A stretch of DNA of 64,000 nt. Origin: Aureobasidium sp. EXF-3400. Taxonomy: Eukaryota > Ascomycota > Dothideomycetes > Dothideales > Saccotheciaceae. Position numbers and translations under genes: made by a program. The stretch covers positions 1-64,000 of the forward strand of contig SWBL01000215.1 of NCBI GenBank assembly GCA_024195585.1, in the 5' to 3' direction. Positions 22,320 to 32,861 of the stretch are shown here, in pieces. Numbering within the stretch: the first letter of the stretch is position 1; each line of letters opens with the position of its first letter. A model generated the notes under the pieces. It ran no database searches, was not told the DNA's origin, and was given only the letters and a program-made list of their open reading frames with translations.

Positions 22320-22390
22320 CTTTCCCTGTCTAATGGCACCCTATCGGAAGACGGTAGGAGGGGAACGCGCTACCATTGCGCCAAACAGCC
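22292..22390 (-). tRNA. tRNA-Arg(CCT) with a 27-nt intron
   Basis: Read on the minus strand from 22390, all cloverleaf arms form: acceptor GGCTGTT/GATGGTC, D-arm GCGC-AATGGTA-GCGC, anticodon stem TTCCC/GGGAA, variable loop AGGTT, and T-arm CTGGG-TTCGAGT-CCCAG, with discriminator G. The anticodon loop begins CT-CCT-A, giving anticodon CCT (reads AGG, Arg). A 27-nt intron follows base 37 and contains AGGG, which can pair with the anticodon as in eukaryotic pre-tRNAs. A pol III terminator-like TTTGTTTT lies just downstream. Four of seven acceptor pairs are G-U wobbles, which is unusual and may reflect decay. Confidence 0.85.
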
Positions 22391-22492
22391 CAAGAATAAG
22401 GTATCAAAAATGATAGTTGTTCATATTCTTTAAAATTTAGAGTTAGCCAAGTACGTTCAGCCAGTAGCTTTTTCACTAAGAACACTGTCTAA

Positions 22493-22566
22493 GTTCTGGT
22501 TTCGAGTCCCAGGATGGTCGATCTGACATTTGTTTTGCACTTCTTAAGACTAGGTTTGCAAATTTT
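22493..22566 (+). repeat. Right arm of inverted repeat: truncated tRNA-Arg 3' half
   Basis: It starts GTTCTGGTTTCGAGTCCCAG and continues through the trailer with its T-run. The single difference from the tRNA gene is G to T in the T-stem. The 5' half of the tRNA is missing, so this copy cannot be a functional tRNA. Confidence 0.85.
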
Positions 22567-22585
22567 AACGGTCTTATATGATGCG

Positions 22586-22623
22586 GGCTTTCTAGGTACT
22601 GGTTAAATCCAGTACCTGAAGCC
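22586..22623. repeat. Strong hairpin
   Basis: AGGTACTGG (22594-22602) pairs perfectly with CCAGTACCT (22609-22617) across a 6-nt loop. Outer arms GGCTT/AAGCC extend the stem. Confidence 0.6.
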
Positions 22624-23140
22624 TAGGATTTGGTTAGCGCTAACGCAATCATGTCTTCCGATATGCTAAACACTGTCGTAAGGAATTTAGAGGGTGCATT
22701 TAAAGGTATACAGGTAAAGGGATGCACGATTACTTCTCGAGTCAAAGCAGTACTCATTGAGGGGATGTGTTCCTAAGGCGTATTTATGGCCATGCTCCTC
22801 TTTTGGTAGCAATTGTGCCTTTTTATAGCTGCAAAGTATGAGTGAGTGCATGAAAGGATTGATCTTCCCTCCCAGATCATCACGTGACATAGCGTGTGGG
22901 GTAATCTAATTCGGTTTAGCTCCTTCCGAATTTAGCATTGAGCGGCTTCGAGAAGGACAGCTGGTTGTTGACCCTGAACATTTTTCTGAAACTCCAGTCA
23001 ATACATTGACGACCCGTCATATAATTTGGAAATCCGTCTCTTCTCTCCTTGCTCGACATTGGCAACCTGGGACAATCTTTATCACAAGCCATTGGAATCT
23101 GGTTTTGCTCTTGACTCCTCCACAAATCCACAGAACCAGA
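22624..23140. other. Intergenic upstream of HUT1
   Basis: No supported gene. The right part is the promoter of the transporter starting at 23141. Confidence 0.4.
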
Positions 23141-24433
23141 ATGGCGAGCAACGGCGGACTAAAACAGAGGCATGGGAACGGAGTGCTAGACGAGAGGGCT
23201 CTGCTGCAAAAGCAGGTTGATGGTCTTGCGACAGATCGATCGTCATCTGGAAGTGCGCAGACAACGAAGAATCTCGTGATTTGCGTTGGCGGAATCTACG
23301 CATCCTTGTATGCACCATCCAATACATAAAGACGCATACAATGGCCAAGCTAACAATCGATCAGTTTGACATGGGGAGTTCTCCAAGAACGTATCACAAC
23401 GACTCAATACGGCAGCTCTCTGACTCCGGAAAAGTTCAACTCTCCTGTCTTTATAAACACGATACAATCGACTTTTGCGGCACTACTTGGATACCTCTAC
23501 GTACTGTTTACGCGCAAGCAGTCGAATGACCTGCCCATCTTCCCCAGTCGCAGCATCATCTTCCCAATGTTTTTGGTGGCCATCACATCTTCCCTGGCTT
23601 CTCCCTTTGGATATGCGTCGCTCAAGCACGTCGACTACATTACCTTCATCTTGGCCAAATCGTGCAAGCTTCTCCCTGTTATGGCTTTGCACGTTACTCT
23701 CTTCCGCCGCAAGTATCCTCTTTACAAGTACTGCGTTGTGGCACTGGTCACGGCTGGTGTAGCAGTCTTTACTTTGCACCACCCTACATCGTCCAAGAAG
23801 AAGGGAGCCGACGGTAGCAGTGCATGGGGATTGCTTCTTCTCGGTATCAACTTGCTTTTCGACGGTCTCACCAACTCGACTCAGGACCACATTTACAAGT
23901 CGTACAGACCGTATACTGGACAGCAAATGATGTGTGCACTCAACTCCATTAGCACAGTATTGACTTCGGTGTATCTGTTGATCTCGCCCTACATTGCCAC
24001 CACACCCGTCGGAGCATATCTCGGCATGAGTGCCGCTTCAGGAGGAGAATTGGAGTATGCTATCGACTTTATCAAAAGATACCCAAGTGTCGGTTGGGAC
24101 ATTTTTGCATTTGCAGCCTGTGGTGCTTTGGGTCAAATGTTCATCTGTAAGTTTACAATTTCCTCACACGAACAGGATATTTCAGAGCTAACTAATATTC
24201 CAGTCTACACTCTTTCGACCTTTGGATCGCTTCTCTTGGTCACTGTCACAGTAACGAGAAAGATGCTTACCATGATTTTGTCGGTCGTCTGGTTCGGTCA
24301 TCGTCTCAGCCCCATGCAGTGGGTTGGTGTTGGCTTGGTATTTGGAGGTGTCTTTGTCGAAGCACAACTCTCGAAGCAGGAGAAGCTCGCCAAGGACCGA
24401 GCAAAGAAGGAGGAAGTGAAGAAGTCTTCTTGA
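23141..24433 (+). CDS. HUT1: UDP-galactose transporter homologue (HUT1/SLC35B1 family)
   Basis: Three exons (23141-23307, 23365-24146, 24204-24433) with two 57-nt introns give 392 aa. The first junction restores the family phrase ASFLTWGVLQER and the second restores MFIFYTLSTFGSLLLVTVTV, both typical of HUT1. About ten hydrophobic helices, the FGYASLKHVDY segment and the C-terminal VTRKMLTMILSV/HRLSPMQWVGV segments agree with the SLC35B nucleotide-sugar transporters of the ER. The protein ends in KKSS, a canonical KKXX dilysine retrieval signal, which supports ER residence. The N-terminal tail of about 45 aa is hydrophilic. Role: UDP-sugar or nucleotide exchange across the ER membrane for glycosylation and folding. 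Confidence 0.92.
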
Positions 24434-25086
24434 TCACATGGCATTATGGTTTGTGTGTGCGATACATAGAGGGAGTGCAGGCAACTCTCAAGTAGAATAA
24501 TCAGAACACAGTGCGTAAGGGCTCGGGTACAGATGCTCCCGAGCAGTACTTACGATTGATCGAAAAGTTATATTTGCTGCAAGAACCTGTTTCCATGGTA
24601 AAGTTACGGCTCTGATCGGAATCAGCAAGTGGCCGTTGCAAAGCATGCGTTTTGGTTCATGTGGCTTTTCAAATGCATCGAGATTCGAGAGCTCATAAGT
24701 CTGTCTACTTCTGCGAGCAAGGCCATACTGTCTTCAGAAAGGATATTGGTTACTATGAGAGATTCTATGAGTTGCTTGCTCATAAGCAGCATCGATTGAT
24801 CTGTTCATGTGCCTAGATCATAAACAGATGTCCTTCGATCCATAGATCGTGATGAATGGCCTTCCGTAGAAGGATTGACGGAAAAATGGCCCAAGCTCCA
24901 CCTATAAACCCCACAAAATGACGGGTGATGTCATGGCTACATCAGACTACCTGCCACCGAGGCAGGGAAAAGAAAGCTATAAACACAATAGATCGCCCTT
25001 TCTCTTGCTAGAGGCTTCTCATTCAAACTTCTTTACACCAAATCACCTCTCTAATTCCACTACTCAAACACACAATCACCGCCAAC
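24434..25086 (+). other. Intergenic; promoter of the LEA-like gene
   Basis: It holds the 3' flank of HUT1 and a TATAAA at 24978, about 104 bp before the next ATG. Nothing else is evident. Confidence 0.4.
24978..24983 (+). promoter_or_regulatory. TATA box
   Basis: TATAAA lies about 104 bp upstream of the ATG at 25087 and is followed by a CT-rich leader. Confidence 0.5.
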
Positions 25087-25688
25087 ATGTTCCGCTCAAG
25101 CATCATCCGCAACGCCCGCCTCTTCAGCACCAACGCCCGCTTCCAGAAGTCAGCCGTCGACACCATCAAGGAGGCCGCTCAGGCAGTTGACAGAACCATT
25201 TCCGATGCCGCCGTCAAGGGCATTGAGACTGGTGGTACGTCTTTGATTTTGCCTCACTCTCTCCTGCCTTCACTAATACATCCCTCTCAGAGCAAGCCGC
25301 CGCCTCCATCAAGTCCGCCACAAACATGAGCGCCGCCGAGGCAAAGGGCACCGCCAACAAGATGGCCGGCCAAGCACAAGGCAAGGCCTCCGAGGTCTCC
25401 GGTCAAGCCAAGGGCGCCGCCAACGAGGCCTCTGCCAACACTCCCTCCGCATCCCAGGCTTCTGGTCAGGCTCAAGGCAAGGCTTCCGAGCTGATGGGCG
25501 AGGCACAAGGCAAGGCCTCTGAGATCGCTGGCAAGGCAAAGGGTGCTTTCAACGAGGTCACTGGTAACACTACCACTGGTGAGGTGCAAGGCAAGGCTTC
25601 CGAGGTTGCTGGTGCCGCCAAGGGAAAGGCTGCTGAGCTGTCTGGCCAGGCCAAGGGCAAGGCCGCCGAGATCAAGGGAAAGATGTAA
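25087..25688 (+). CDS. Mitochondrially targeted LEA-like / CsbD-like repeat protein
   Basis: Two exons (25087-25234, 25291-25688) with a 56-nt intron (GTACGT..TCTCAG) encode 181 aa. The first 22 residues (MFRSSIIRNARLFSTNARFQ) lack acidic residues and are rich in Arg, Ser and Phe, a typical mitochondrial presequence. The rest is hydrophilic and Ala/Gly/Lys/Glu-rich. It repeats an approximately 11-residue unit of the type GQAQGKASE/GKAKGAANE, as in group-3 LEA and CsbD-like stress proteins. Such proteins are disordered in water and protect membranes or enzymes during desiccation or heat. A TATA box upstream fits inducible expression. No other domain is present. Confidence 0.75.
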
Positions 25689-26598
25689 AGTGTCTTGATG
25701 GACAACACCTTATGATATGAGACGACACCTCTTTCTTCTTTAGTTAATGACAGCCTTTGATTTTGCATTGCAAAGGCTGTGATGGAAACGGGAAAAACTC
25801 AAGGCGCAGCGGTCCTTTAGCATTTTCGTTTTCTCTCTAATTACCCAATTCAATTGATTCTTGTCAACTCTCCATTTCTCTTTTCACGTGCTGTTCTGTC
25901 CTGTCTGATCATCGCTGTCGATTTGTGTGATTGTCGTATGGTTCCAGCTGCACATCTCTTCTCAAACGGGTAAGTATACAAATAGTAACCCTGTCCCTTG
26001 CCTTTGAATCAACGCACTTGACGTGCCATCCAATTACTTCGACTTAGCTATTATCCAGGTATACGGTCGACTAGAGATTGTCTCAGAGTGATCTTAAGGA
26101 ACCTCGACACTGCCACTTGTGAGATTTAGAATAAATGTTCATCCATCATGAAAAATGCACTGAAATTTTACAGACTATCGACGAACTCGACAGCTTACGA
26201 TTCCTAGCCCACGAACATCAACCACAGCAACGATGAACGATAGATCTGATGCATGGCATATCGAGAATGTTCTCAAAATATATGACAAGCTTCTTGGCGA
26301 CTCAAGAGGCGATAGTGATAGAGATATACTTCATTGATTATAGTGACAGGGTGACATATGAAGCAATGGCACTCTGAAGAATTAGAGATATCGTAAACTA
26401 AAATGCCAAGTAGAATAGCAGGAACGCCCAGGGTCAATGCAGCAATACCGCAGCTAAGTATATCGCCGGACCATAGTCATGTTTTTGTTGCTGTATCAGA
26501 GCAAAAAAGCAATGGCCCATCTGTTGTTGAGACCAGTCTCCCTAGCCGAACCTCCTTGATCCACACCAATACTGTCAGATCAAGCATACCGTGACGAA
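25689..26598. other. Convergent intergenic region
   Basis: A 910-bp 3'-3' spacer. Just after the LEA-like stop, AGCCTTTG and CAAAGGCT (about 25752-25778) form a hairpin that could act in 3' end formation. No gene was seen. Confidence 0.4.
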
Positions 26599-28860
26599 TC
26601 ACAGACCTTGCTCGCTCATCACGTCGTTCTTGCAAGTACTACACAGCAACAACTCGCAATAATCACACCGCCACGCCACATCTTCTTCTGCAGTGTGCTT
26701 GTGGCCATTCTCTCCAGAGCTCTGGCTCTTTGAAGAAGTACCAGAGTCTGACTTTTCCACAGTCGCATAAGTTCTGGAAAAGCAGCGATAGCACTCTACT
26801 CCGAGTGGTGCACCCCTTTTGAATGCCTCCTCTGAGAGTTGTGCAGGTCCCATGACATGCTCGCACGACCAGATTGGATTGTGTTCCTCTTCGGATACAG
26901 TAGGCTCGTCTCCAAACAAAGCACCTGTAGCCGCCCAGTCTTGACGATCACGGGCATCAAGGTTGATTGGACGCTCAATAGAGGAACCAGGGCGAATTAC
27001 TTCTGCTGGCCCGGCAGGTTGATTTGCTGTAGTAGAGACATTTTCCGGAAGAGGAACATTTGCTGGAGCAGGAACAGTGGTCGTGGCATTCGGTCCACCA
27101 TTCTGAGCTCTCTGAGGAAGGCTGTCTGTGTGAGGAGTGTCGGGATCAAGGTCTTCGTCACTGTCATACCCGTCTTCGCTGTCGGAGCCAGGCGAGTCGC
27201 ACCCTCCGTCGCACTCTTCGATCGAACGGAGACAACCCCAGCACCAATGAGCACCACAACGACACTGCATGTGACGACAACCAAACATCCTCCTCACACC
27301 GTGGCCACAACGAGGGCATTTCTTGTACCCATACGTCTCGAGCATTGCAAGCTCGTGGTCCTGAGCAGAAGTGTCACACGGTTTTCCAGAGTGGGCGACC
27401 TGTTTACAAGTGGGACATATTCCAATGTGACAGCCCGGACACGAAAAGCAGGCAGCAGCAGGCAGTTTCGTGAATTTGCTGTTGACCCGACCTTTGATCC
27501 TACCAACCTCCCTCCACAAGTGTCTCCGCAGCACGTCAGCACAAGCGGATGGTTGTGGAGGCATGGAGCGACCGCCAGTGTAAAGTTTGTAAAAGTCAGA
27601 GGCAAACTCAGCCATGTCGGAATACTGAGATAGTCTTGCAGAAATATCCTCGAGCCAGACCATCCTTTTGGGGGCCTTCCAGTTGTCGATGCCCTGAGCT
27701 CGAAGAGATGCTTCGCTTACAAGGTATCGAGCGCAATGCTCTTGTTGAAGCTTGGCCATAATAGCAGGAAGCTCCTTTTTCAAAAGATCCCAGAGACTGG
27801 TTGAATCGGTGGAAGGTGGCGGTAGCACAGCACGGTCTGGAATGAAGCGAGAACACGTTGGAACGGGACAATAGGTCTTTTTGGTCGAGACCCATTCCTC
27901 GAACTTGAGGCGATATTCGTCAGCTTCGGCGGTGGTAAGGAAGTCGAGAGCGACGATAGTTGACAAGATGCCGTGGCATCTAGGCGGCATTGAAGTTGAA
28001 TCATTGGTGGCCTGCAAGAACATGGTCCTGATACAGTCTCCGCAGTAAGATTGAGCACAGCCGGGACATGGCTGGAGCACTGGTGCTTCGCTCACTTCAC
28101 AGCAGGTGTCACAAGTTTTTCCAATCTCTTCGGGCTGGGGAGGCTCCTCGACCTTGACAGGAACTGATGGATTCTGACGGCTTTGTGAGCGTGCTGAGGC
28201 GAGAGCTGACAGAGGATGAGCAATGTCGGCCATGGGTGGGTTTGAAGGTGGAATAGGGTGCCAAGCTTGAATAGGATCAGGCGAGGTAGTACGAGGTCTG
28301 GCAGGAGCGAAGCCAGGCGATGGCACGGGTGGATTGGATCGAGTGAAGGTGAAAGTCGACGACGGCGGAGGAGGATGACGTGTTGGCTCAGGTTGAGCAA
28401 GAGGGCGATATGCAGCTTCTTGGTATAGACGACGAGGCGGAGCACGAGGTGGAGGACGATAGGGGCCAGTCTCTGGAGCCTCTCCGGCTACACGACGAGA
28501 TCTACGAAGGGCGTGCTCGAGGGGACTTTCGTCGAAGCTAGGCAATTGACGGCTTGCACGCCTCAGACCCCTGGAAGACGACATGGTGATAGGGCTGACG
28601 GCAAAGAATGGCTGTGCCGATGGGTCTAGAAGGTTGTGTCTTGGTCCGTCAGAAACAGATGGAAGAGCGGCGGCGACGGTGTCTTTGGTCGTGTCTCCGA
28701 TGTCGTTTGTAGTTGGAAGAGGTAGGGGGAGGTGCAGATGGGAGCGGACGCTCTGTTGAATGCGTTGGAAGAGAGAGCGGATGTTAGACAGGGTCAGACG
28801 ACGAGTGCGGCGACGTGGACGGTCTTGTCGAGCACCAGGTGTTGGCTGCGAGGCGTCCAT
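26599..28860 (-). CDS. RBR-type E3 ubiquitin ligase
   Basis: One exon of 753 aa. The N-terminal 240 residues are Pro/Arg/Ser-rich and probably disordered. A RING1 starts near 248 (CDTCCEV...CPGC..SYCGDCI). A Cys/His in-between region follows around 470 (CPGCHIGICPTCKQ...GKPCD). RING2 lies near 510-545 (KCPRCGHGV, FGCRHMQCRCG, WCWGC). The Cys in FGCRHM occupies the catalytic thioester position of RBR ligases such as parkin and HHARI, so the enzyme should act by the RING/HECT-hybrid mechanism. An acidic stretch (SDSEDGYDSDEDLDPD) follows. The C-terminal 80 residues add more Cys pairs (CDYCELLLCSTCK). No ubiquitin-like or ankyrin domain is seen. The substrate is unknown. Confidence 0.87.
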   Translation of the reverse strand: MDASQPTPGARQDRPRRRTRRLTLSNIRSLFQRIQQSVRSHLHLPLPLPTTNDIGDTTKDTVAAALPSVSDGPRHNLLDPSAQPFFAVSPITMSSSRGLRRASRQLPSFDESPLEHALRRSRRVAGEAPETGPYRPPPRAPPRRLYQEAAYRPLAQPEPTRHPPPPSSTFTFTRSNPPVPSPGFAPARPRTTSPDPIQAWHPIPPSNPPMADIAHPLSALASARSQSRQNPSVPVKVEEPPQPEEIGKTCDTCCEVSEAPVLQPCPGCAQSYCGDCIRTMFLQATNDSTSMPPRCHGILSTIVALDFLTTAEADEYRLKFEEWVSTKKTYCPVPTCSRFIPDRAVLPPPSTDSTSLWDLLKKELPAIMAKLQQEHCARYLVSEASLRAQGIDNWKAPKRMVWLEDISARLSQYSDMAEFASDFYKLYTGGRSMPPQPSACADVLRRHLWREVGRIKGRVNSKFTKLPAAACFSCPGCHIGICPTCKQVAHSGKPCDTSAQDHELAMLETYGYKKCPRCGHGVRRMFGCRHMQCRCGAHWCWGCLRSIEECDGGCDSPGSDSEDGYDSDEDLDPDTPHTDSLPQRAQNGGPNATTTVPAPANVPLPENVSTTANQPAGPAEVIRPGSSIERPINLDARDRQDWAATGALFGDEPTVSEEEHNPIWSCEHVMGPAQLSEEAFKRGAPLGVECYRCFSRTYATVEKSDSGTSSKSQSSGENGHKHTAEEDVAWRCDYCELLLCSTCKNDVMSEQGL

Positions 28861-29345
28861 GGACCTGCTTCAACACGTCAATCAGGCACTAAGAGCCTCC
28901 GTGACGCCCATCACATACCTCTGAGCTTTGCTTCGAGACCGACTGCCTCGTCTCTGCTCTTGACCCAGCAACAACCTCAATGGAAAGCTCGACCTTGACT
29001 GTGTGGAGCTGCCAATCGATCAAGAATAATTGAATGCTTGTCCGAAGGTAGCTCATCACACTCAGCATAAAAAAGGAAAGAACAGATGCCTACCACACCA
29101 ATCACGACCTACCAATGTGCACTTGCCCCCAGTCTCATGACTGCTCTTTCCTCGATGACTGAAACCAAAATTGAACATGAGACAATCGAAACTCCAATTG
29201 CCAAAAAGAAAATGCATGGGTATACTTATCTAAAGGATCTGTCTTCAACTCATCTCCCGATGCGCGTACGCAAAGCTGACACCAGGACTATGAAGCTACG
29301 ATCCCATCACGATCCACTCCTAAACGCCTTCATCACCAGTCGTTT
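28861..29345. other. Spacer between two minus-strand genes
   Basis: This 485-bp stretch holds the RBR gene 5' leader and the 3' flank of the CBS gene. One small open frame (29086-29349, +) has no support. Confidence 0.4.
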
Positions 29346-31018
29346 CTAGTTGCTTTCATCCTTCTTCGATGACTTGACCAACCAAGTCAAGAGATCGACC
29401 TTGGTCACAACTGCCACTGTCTTGTAGCCACCCTTCTCGGATGTCTTCTCGGTAACAACGGCAGCGCTGTTCCACTCGAAGAAGCGGCTCAGTGCGCTCA
29501 ACTTGGTATCCTTTGTGATCTCAACAAATTGTCTGCGCTCGGGGTGGCTCTCAGTCTCGCTGCTGGTGGCAGCCTTCTTGCGTTCCTCGGGTGTCTTGAT
29601 GCTAATGTCGTGTGTGCTGGTAACGACCTCGTCGATCTTTCTGAAGTCGAACATGACTTCACTAACGCGAGAGTGACCGGTTGCGCGGCCAGAAGACAGG
29701 TACGATAGAAGGTTTCCGAGCGTTACGAGACCGACAAGACGCGAACCAGTACCAGCCGAGACGGGGAGCTGATCGAAGCCCTTCTCACGCATGGTTTCAA
29801 TGGCCTCACCACAGGCAGAGTCTGCCGAGATCGAGGTGACAGGCTTCAAGCGCAGGTCACGAATGGTGGCATCACCGTAGCCATCCTTGCTCTTGCCATT
29901 CTCAGACTTTGCGACTGGTGTCGTAGGAGCGGAAAGTGGAGGAGTGGGAGGGAGGAGGTCGTTTGCGGCCAACCAGTCATCGTCGACGAACTGTCAAGAA
30001 TGGTCAGTAACATGTTGGGGGCGAAGGTGTTGGAGAAACAAACCTTGCTCAGGTAACTTCTGATGCTGTCGGGCAGGACAACGACAACAACGTCGTCCTC
30101 GGTCAGGTTGAGCTCAGTGCAAGCCTTGACACAGGCGGCCATGGCGCTACCACTGCTTCCTCCGACCAAGAGACCCTCCTCTCTGATCAGCTTTCTCGAG
30201 TATTCGAAACTCGTCCGGTCGTCGGTCTTGAACCATGTGTCGACACCTTGCTGGTCCAGGACGTCAGGAATGAAGTCGTAGCCAATACCCTCAACCTTGT
30301 AGGGCTGGTCCTTGAAGTCCTCGTTCAGGGCAGCGGGCATAGCAAGGATACTGCCATGGGGATCGGCGGCGATGATCTTGACGTTCTTGTTGTGCTTTCT
30401 GATACCTCTTGCCAAACCAGTAATGGTGCCACCAGTACCAGCGCCGGCAACGAGGGCGGTGATCTTGCCGTCGGTTTGTGCCCAGATCTCCTCAGCTGTG
30501 CCGAGCTCGTGAGCTCTCGGGTTGTCAGGGTTGACGTACTGGTCGAGGATGACAGCGCCGGGGATCTCCTTTTCCAGTCTTCTGGCGACACCGATGTGAC
30601 TCTCGGGACTATCATAGGCAGCCTGAGTGGGGGTTCTGATGATCTCGGCACCGAGAGCCTTGAGCACGGCAACCTTCTCTTGTGACATCTTCTCGGGAAG
30701 AGTGATGATGACCTTGTAGCCCTTGACGGCACCGACAAGAGCAAGACCGATGCCAGTGTTGCCAGAAGTAGGCTCGATCAGGGTGGTCTTGGAGGGGTGG
30801 ATGCGGCCAGAGGCCTCGGCAGCTTCGATCATGCGCAGAGCGATGCGATCCTTGACACTACCACCAGCGTTGAAGAACTCGAGCTTGGCGTAGATAGTGG
30901 GCTTGAGACCGAGCGACTGGGGGATCTTGTTAAGGCGCACAAGAGGGGTGTTGCCGATCTGTTCGGTGATGGTCGACATGACGACAGGAGGATGTCTGGG
31001 GTGTGATTTGATCGACAT
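29346..31018 (-). CDS. CYS4: Cystathionine beta-synthase
   Basis: Two exons (31018-30044, 29990-29346) with a 53-nt phase-0 intron (GTTTGT..TGACAG) encode 539 aa. A second in-frame ATG at 30979 (MSTITEQIGNTP) could be the true start. The fold-type II PLP core is clear: NAGGSVKDR with the Schiff-base Lys about 56, EPTSGNTGIGLA, GAGTGGTITG for phosphate binding, and GGSSGSA near the end. The C-terminus (about 375-539) carries a pair of CBS/Bateman modules. The N-terminal heme-binding region of animal CBS is absent, as in yeast. It makes cystathionine from serine and homocysteine in the cytosol (transsulfuration). Confidence 0.93.
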
Positions 31019-31291
31019 GATGGGCGTTGATCGAGGAGGTCAGTATTGGATGAAGGAAAAGAAAGATGGAAACAGAGTCAAGGAGAGGAGCAGAGAAAAA
31101 CACTTTGTCTTTGAAGACGCCCGGTAGGACGCCCTGTGAAGGGCCTTTGAGCTTTGGACCCTTGTCCAAAGCTTGTTTGGTTTTCTTTAGTAACGCCGAG
31201 ACGCAGCGACTGAATCCTACGCATAACGCCATAACATCAGTCTCTTGCGAACACAATTAAATCACTTCAAATACACACCTATAGCAACAGC

Positions 31292-32208
31292 TCACATCTG
31301 CTGTGCAATCCATGTCCACCACGCATCTGCTTGGGTCTTTTCATCGCCCTTTGCACTGGCGTTGCCTCCAAGCACGCTGACTTCAATCTCGGCCTCTTTC
31401 ATCTGCCCAAAGTTAAAGCTGCCCTCACCGCCTTCACCCAGCCATTCTCTGTCCTCATCTTCTTCCATGTCGACCGCGCTGTCGAGCAGTCCCTTTGCCC
31501 TGGTTGATCGGATTTTTGTGATTTCGTCTTCCAAGCGCTTTTTGACAAGTTGAGCGGGTAGTGCAGTGAAGAGATCCAGCTTGTTGGCTGCGATCAGCAC
31601 AGGAATGCCGGCGGGGCCTTTGCTGCTTTTTGCTCCAGTGTATCTCTTTTGCAGAACAAGCAGTATGTCGTGAAGGTATGTGGCAGCCTCAGAGAGTCCC
31701 TGGGGGCTGGATAGAGCGGCTGCGTCAACAACGAAGATCAGGCCTTTGAGAGAGGTGGTGGCAGTAATGGCATCGTAGGCGTGCTGGCGCAGCTTGCCAT
31801 GACCAGGAGTGTCGGTCACTTCAATTTGGCGCTCTTTCTTGGTCGGGTCGTCGGCAGCGCGGTACTGCTGAGATTCGGCGGTGATACCAGTAGGCAATGT
31901 GCAGGTGACGGTCTGGGGAGCTTGCGACGTGTGTGTAGCTGTCGGCGTGCCGCGCTCGAACTGTGCATATGATTAGTATCTCTGCCATGTGGTTGCAAGT
32001 GTTTGCGACGCACCAGAGTGAGCAGAGTCGTCTTGCCAGCACCACTAGGACCAAGCAGGACGAAAGAAGGTACGGTGACGGCGGTGCTCTGGCGGTACAA
32101 GATCAAGTGGAAGATGATGGGCAGCGACAGGGCCAGCACCAGGGTGAAGAGCATGGCTCCGATGGTCGGGCTGAAGCTCCACGTGAGCCATTCTCGTGCG
32201 CTATCCAT
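31292..32208 (-). CDS. SRP102: Signal recognition particle receptor, beta subunit
   Basis: Two exons (32208-32014, 31960-31292) with a 53-nt intron (GTGCGT..GCACAG) give 287 aa. An N-terminal membrane helix (about 16-38, ALSLPIIFHLILY) is followed by a G domain: P-loop GPSGAGKTTLL (about 53-63), a G3-like VTDTPGHGKLR and G4 AANKLDLF. This is the SRPRB layout; the protein anchors the SRP receptor at the ER. A moderately acidic insert (DMEEDEDREW) precedes the C-terminal helix. It lies in tandem 273 bp upstream of the CBS gene on the same strand and divergent from the SDR gene. Confidence 0.9.
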
Positions 32209-32861
32209 ATCAATCGCCGTATGTTTGTCTGTGTCTAGAGGTAGGACTAAAGTCGCAGAGGAAGCTATTCAAGGTATCGACGAGCCTAAATTCGCGTTCA
32301 GAGTCCCCGATCACGCAGCTGCTTTTCCGCCCTGCGGCCCGAACGCACCTGCCGAAACCTGGGGCTCCTCCGAGACCATCTTTACAACCTTACTCGATTG
32401 TTTTCTAAGAGGGACTGATTCTGTGACTCCTGCCACAAGTCGTACTATAAAGAGGTAATGCTTTAGGAATTGGAAGCTCATGGTCGCTCAGATTGATTGA
32501 CATAGCACATGCAGAGGCATAGCTGTCGTCATGTCATCGGTGCACCGCGACACGCTCACGCCATCTTGAATCGCGAAAGAAAGGTCAAACCCATCTGCTT
32601 AATTGACTGTACAATTCTGGCAATTCCGAATAAGACGTGTAGACATAGTGTGGAAATGTACATCTGTGGTATTCACGTCTTCACGTTACCCAGAAAATGG
32701 TCCCATCACTCTTGACGTCAAGATGACACGCGGAGCAACTCGACGGCAACAGGCAACAGACAACACTTGAATACATTAGTACTTCTGCTCTACTTCTGAC
32801 CTGAACAATAACATTCACATCATCAATCATCCAAATCAAGACATCTATCAATATTCTCAAC
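32209..32861. other. Divergent promoter region (SRP receptor beta / SDR)
   Basis: 653 bp between divergent starts. No specific motif is recognised beyond AT-rich and CT-rich leaders. Confidence 0.4.

Noticed and set aside
26839..27633. 264-codon open frame on the + strand
   Set aside because: It lies antisense to the RBR ligase, whose Cys/His domains are unmistakable on the minus strand.
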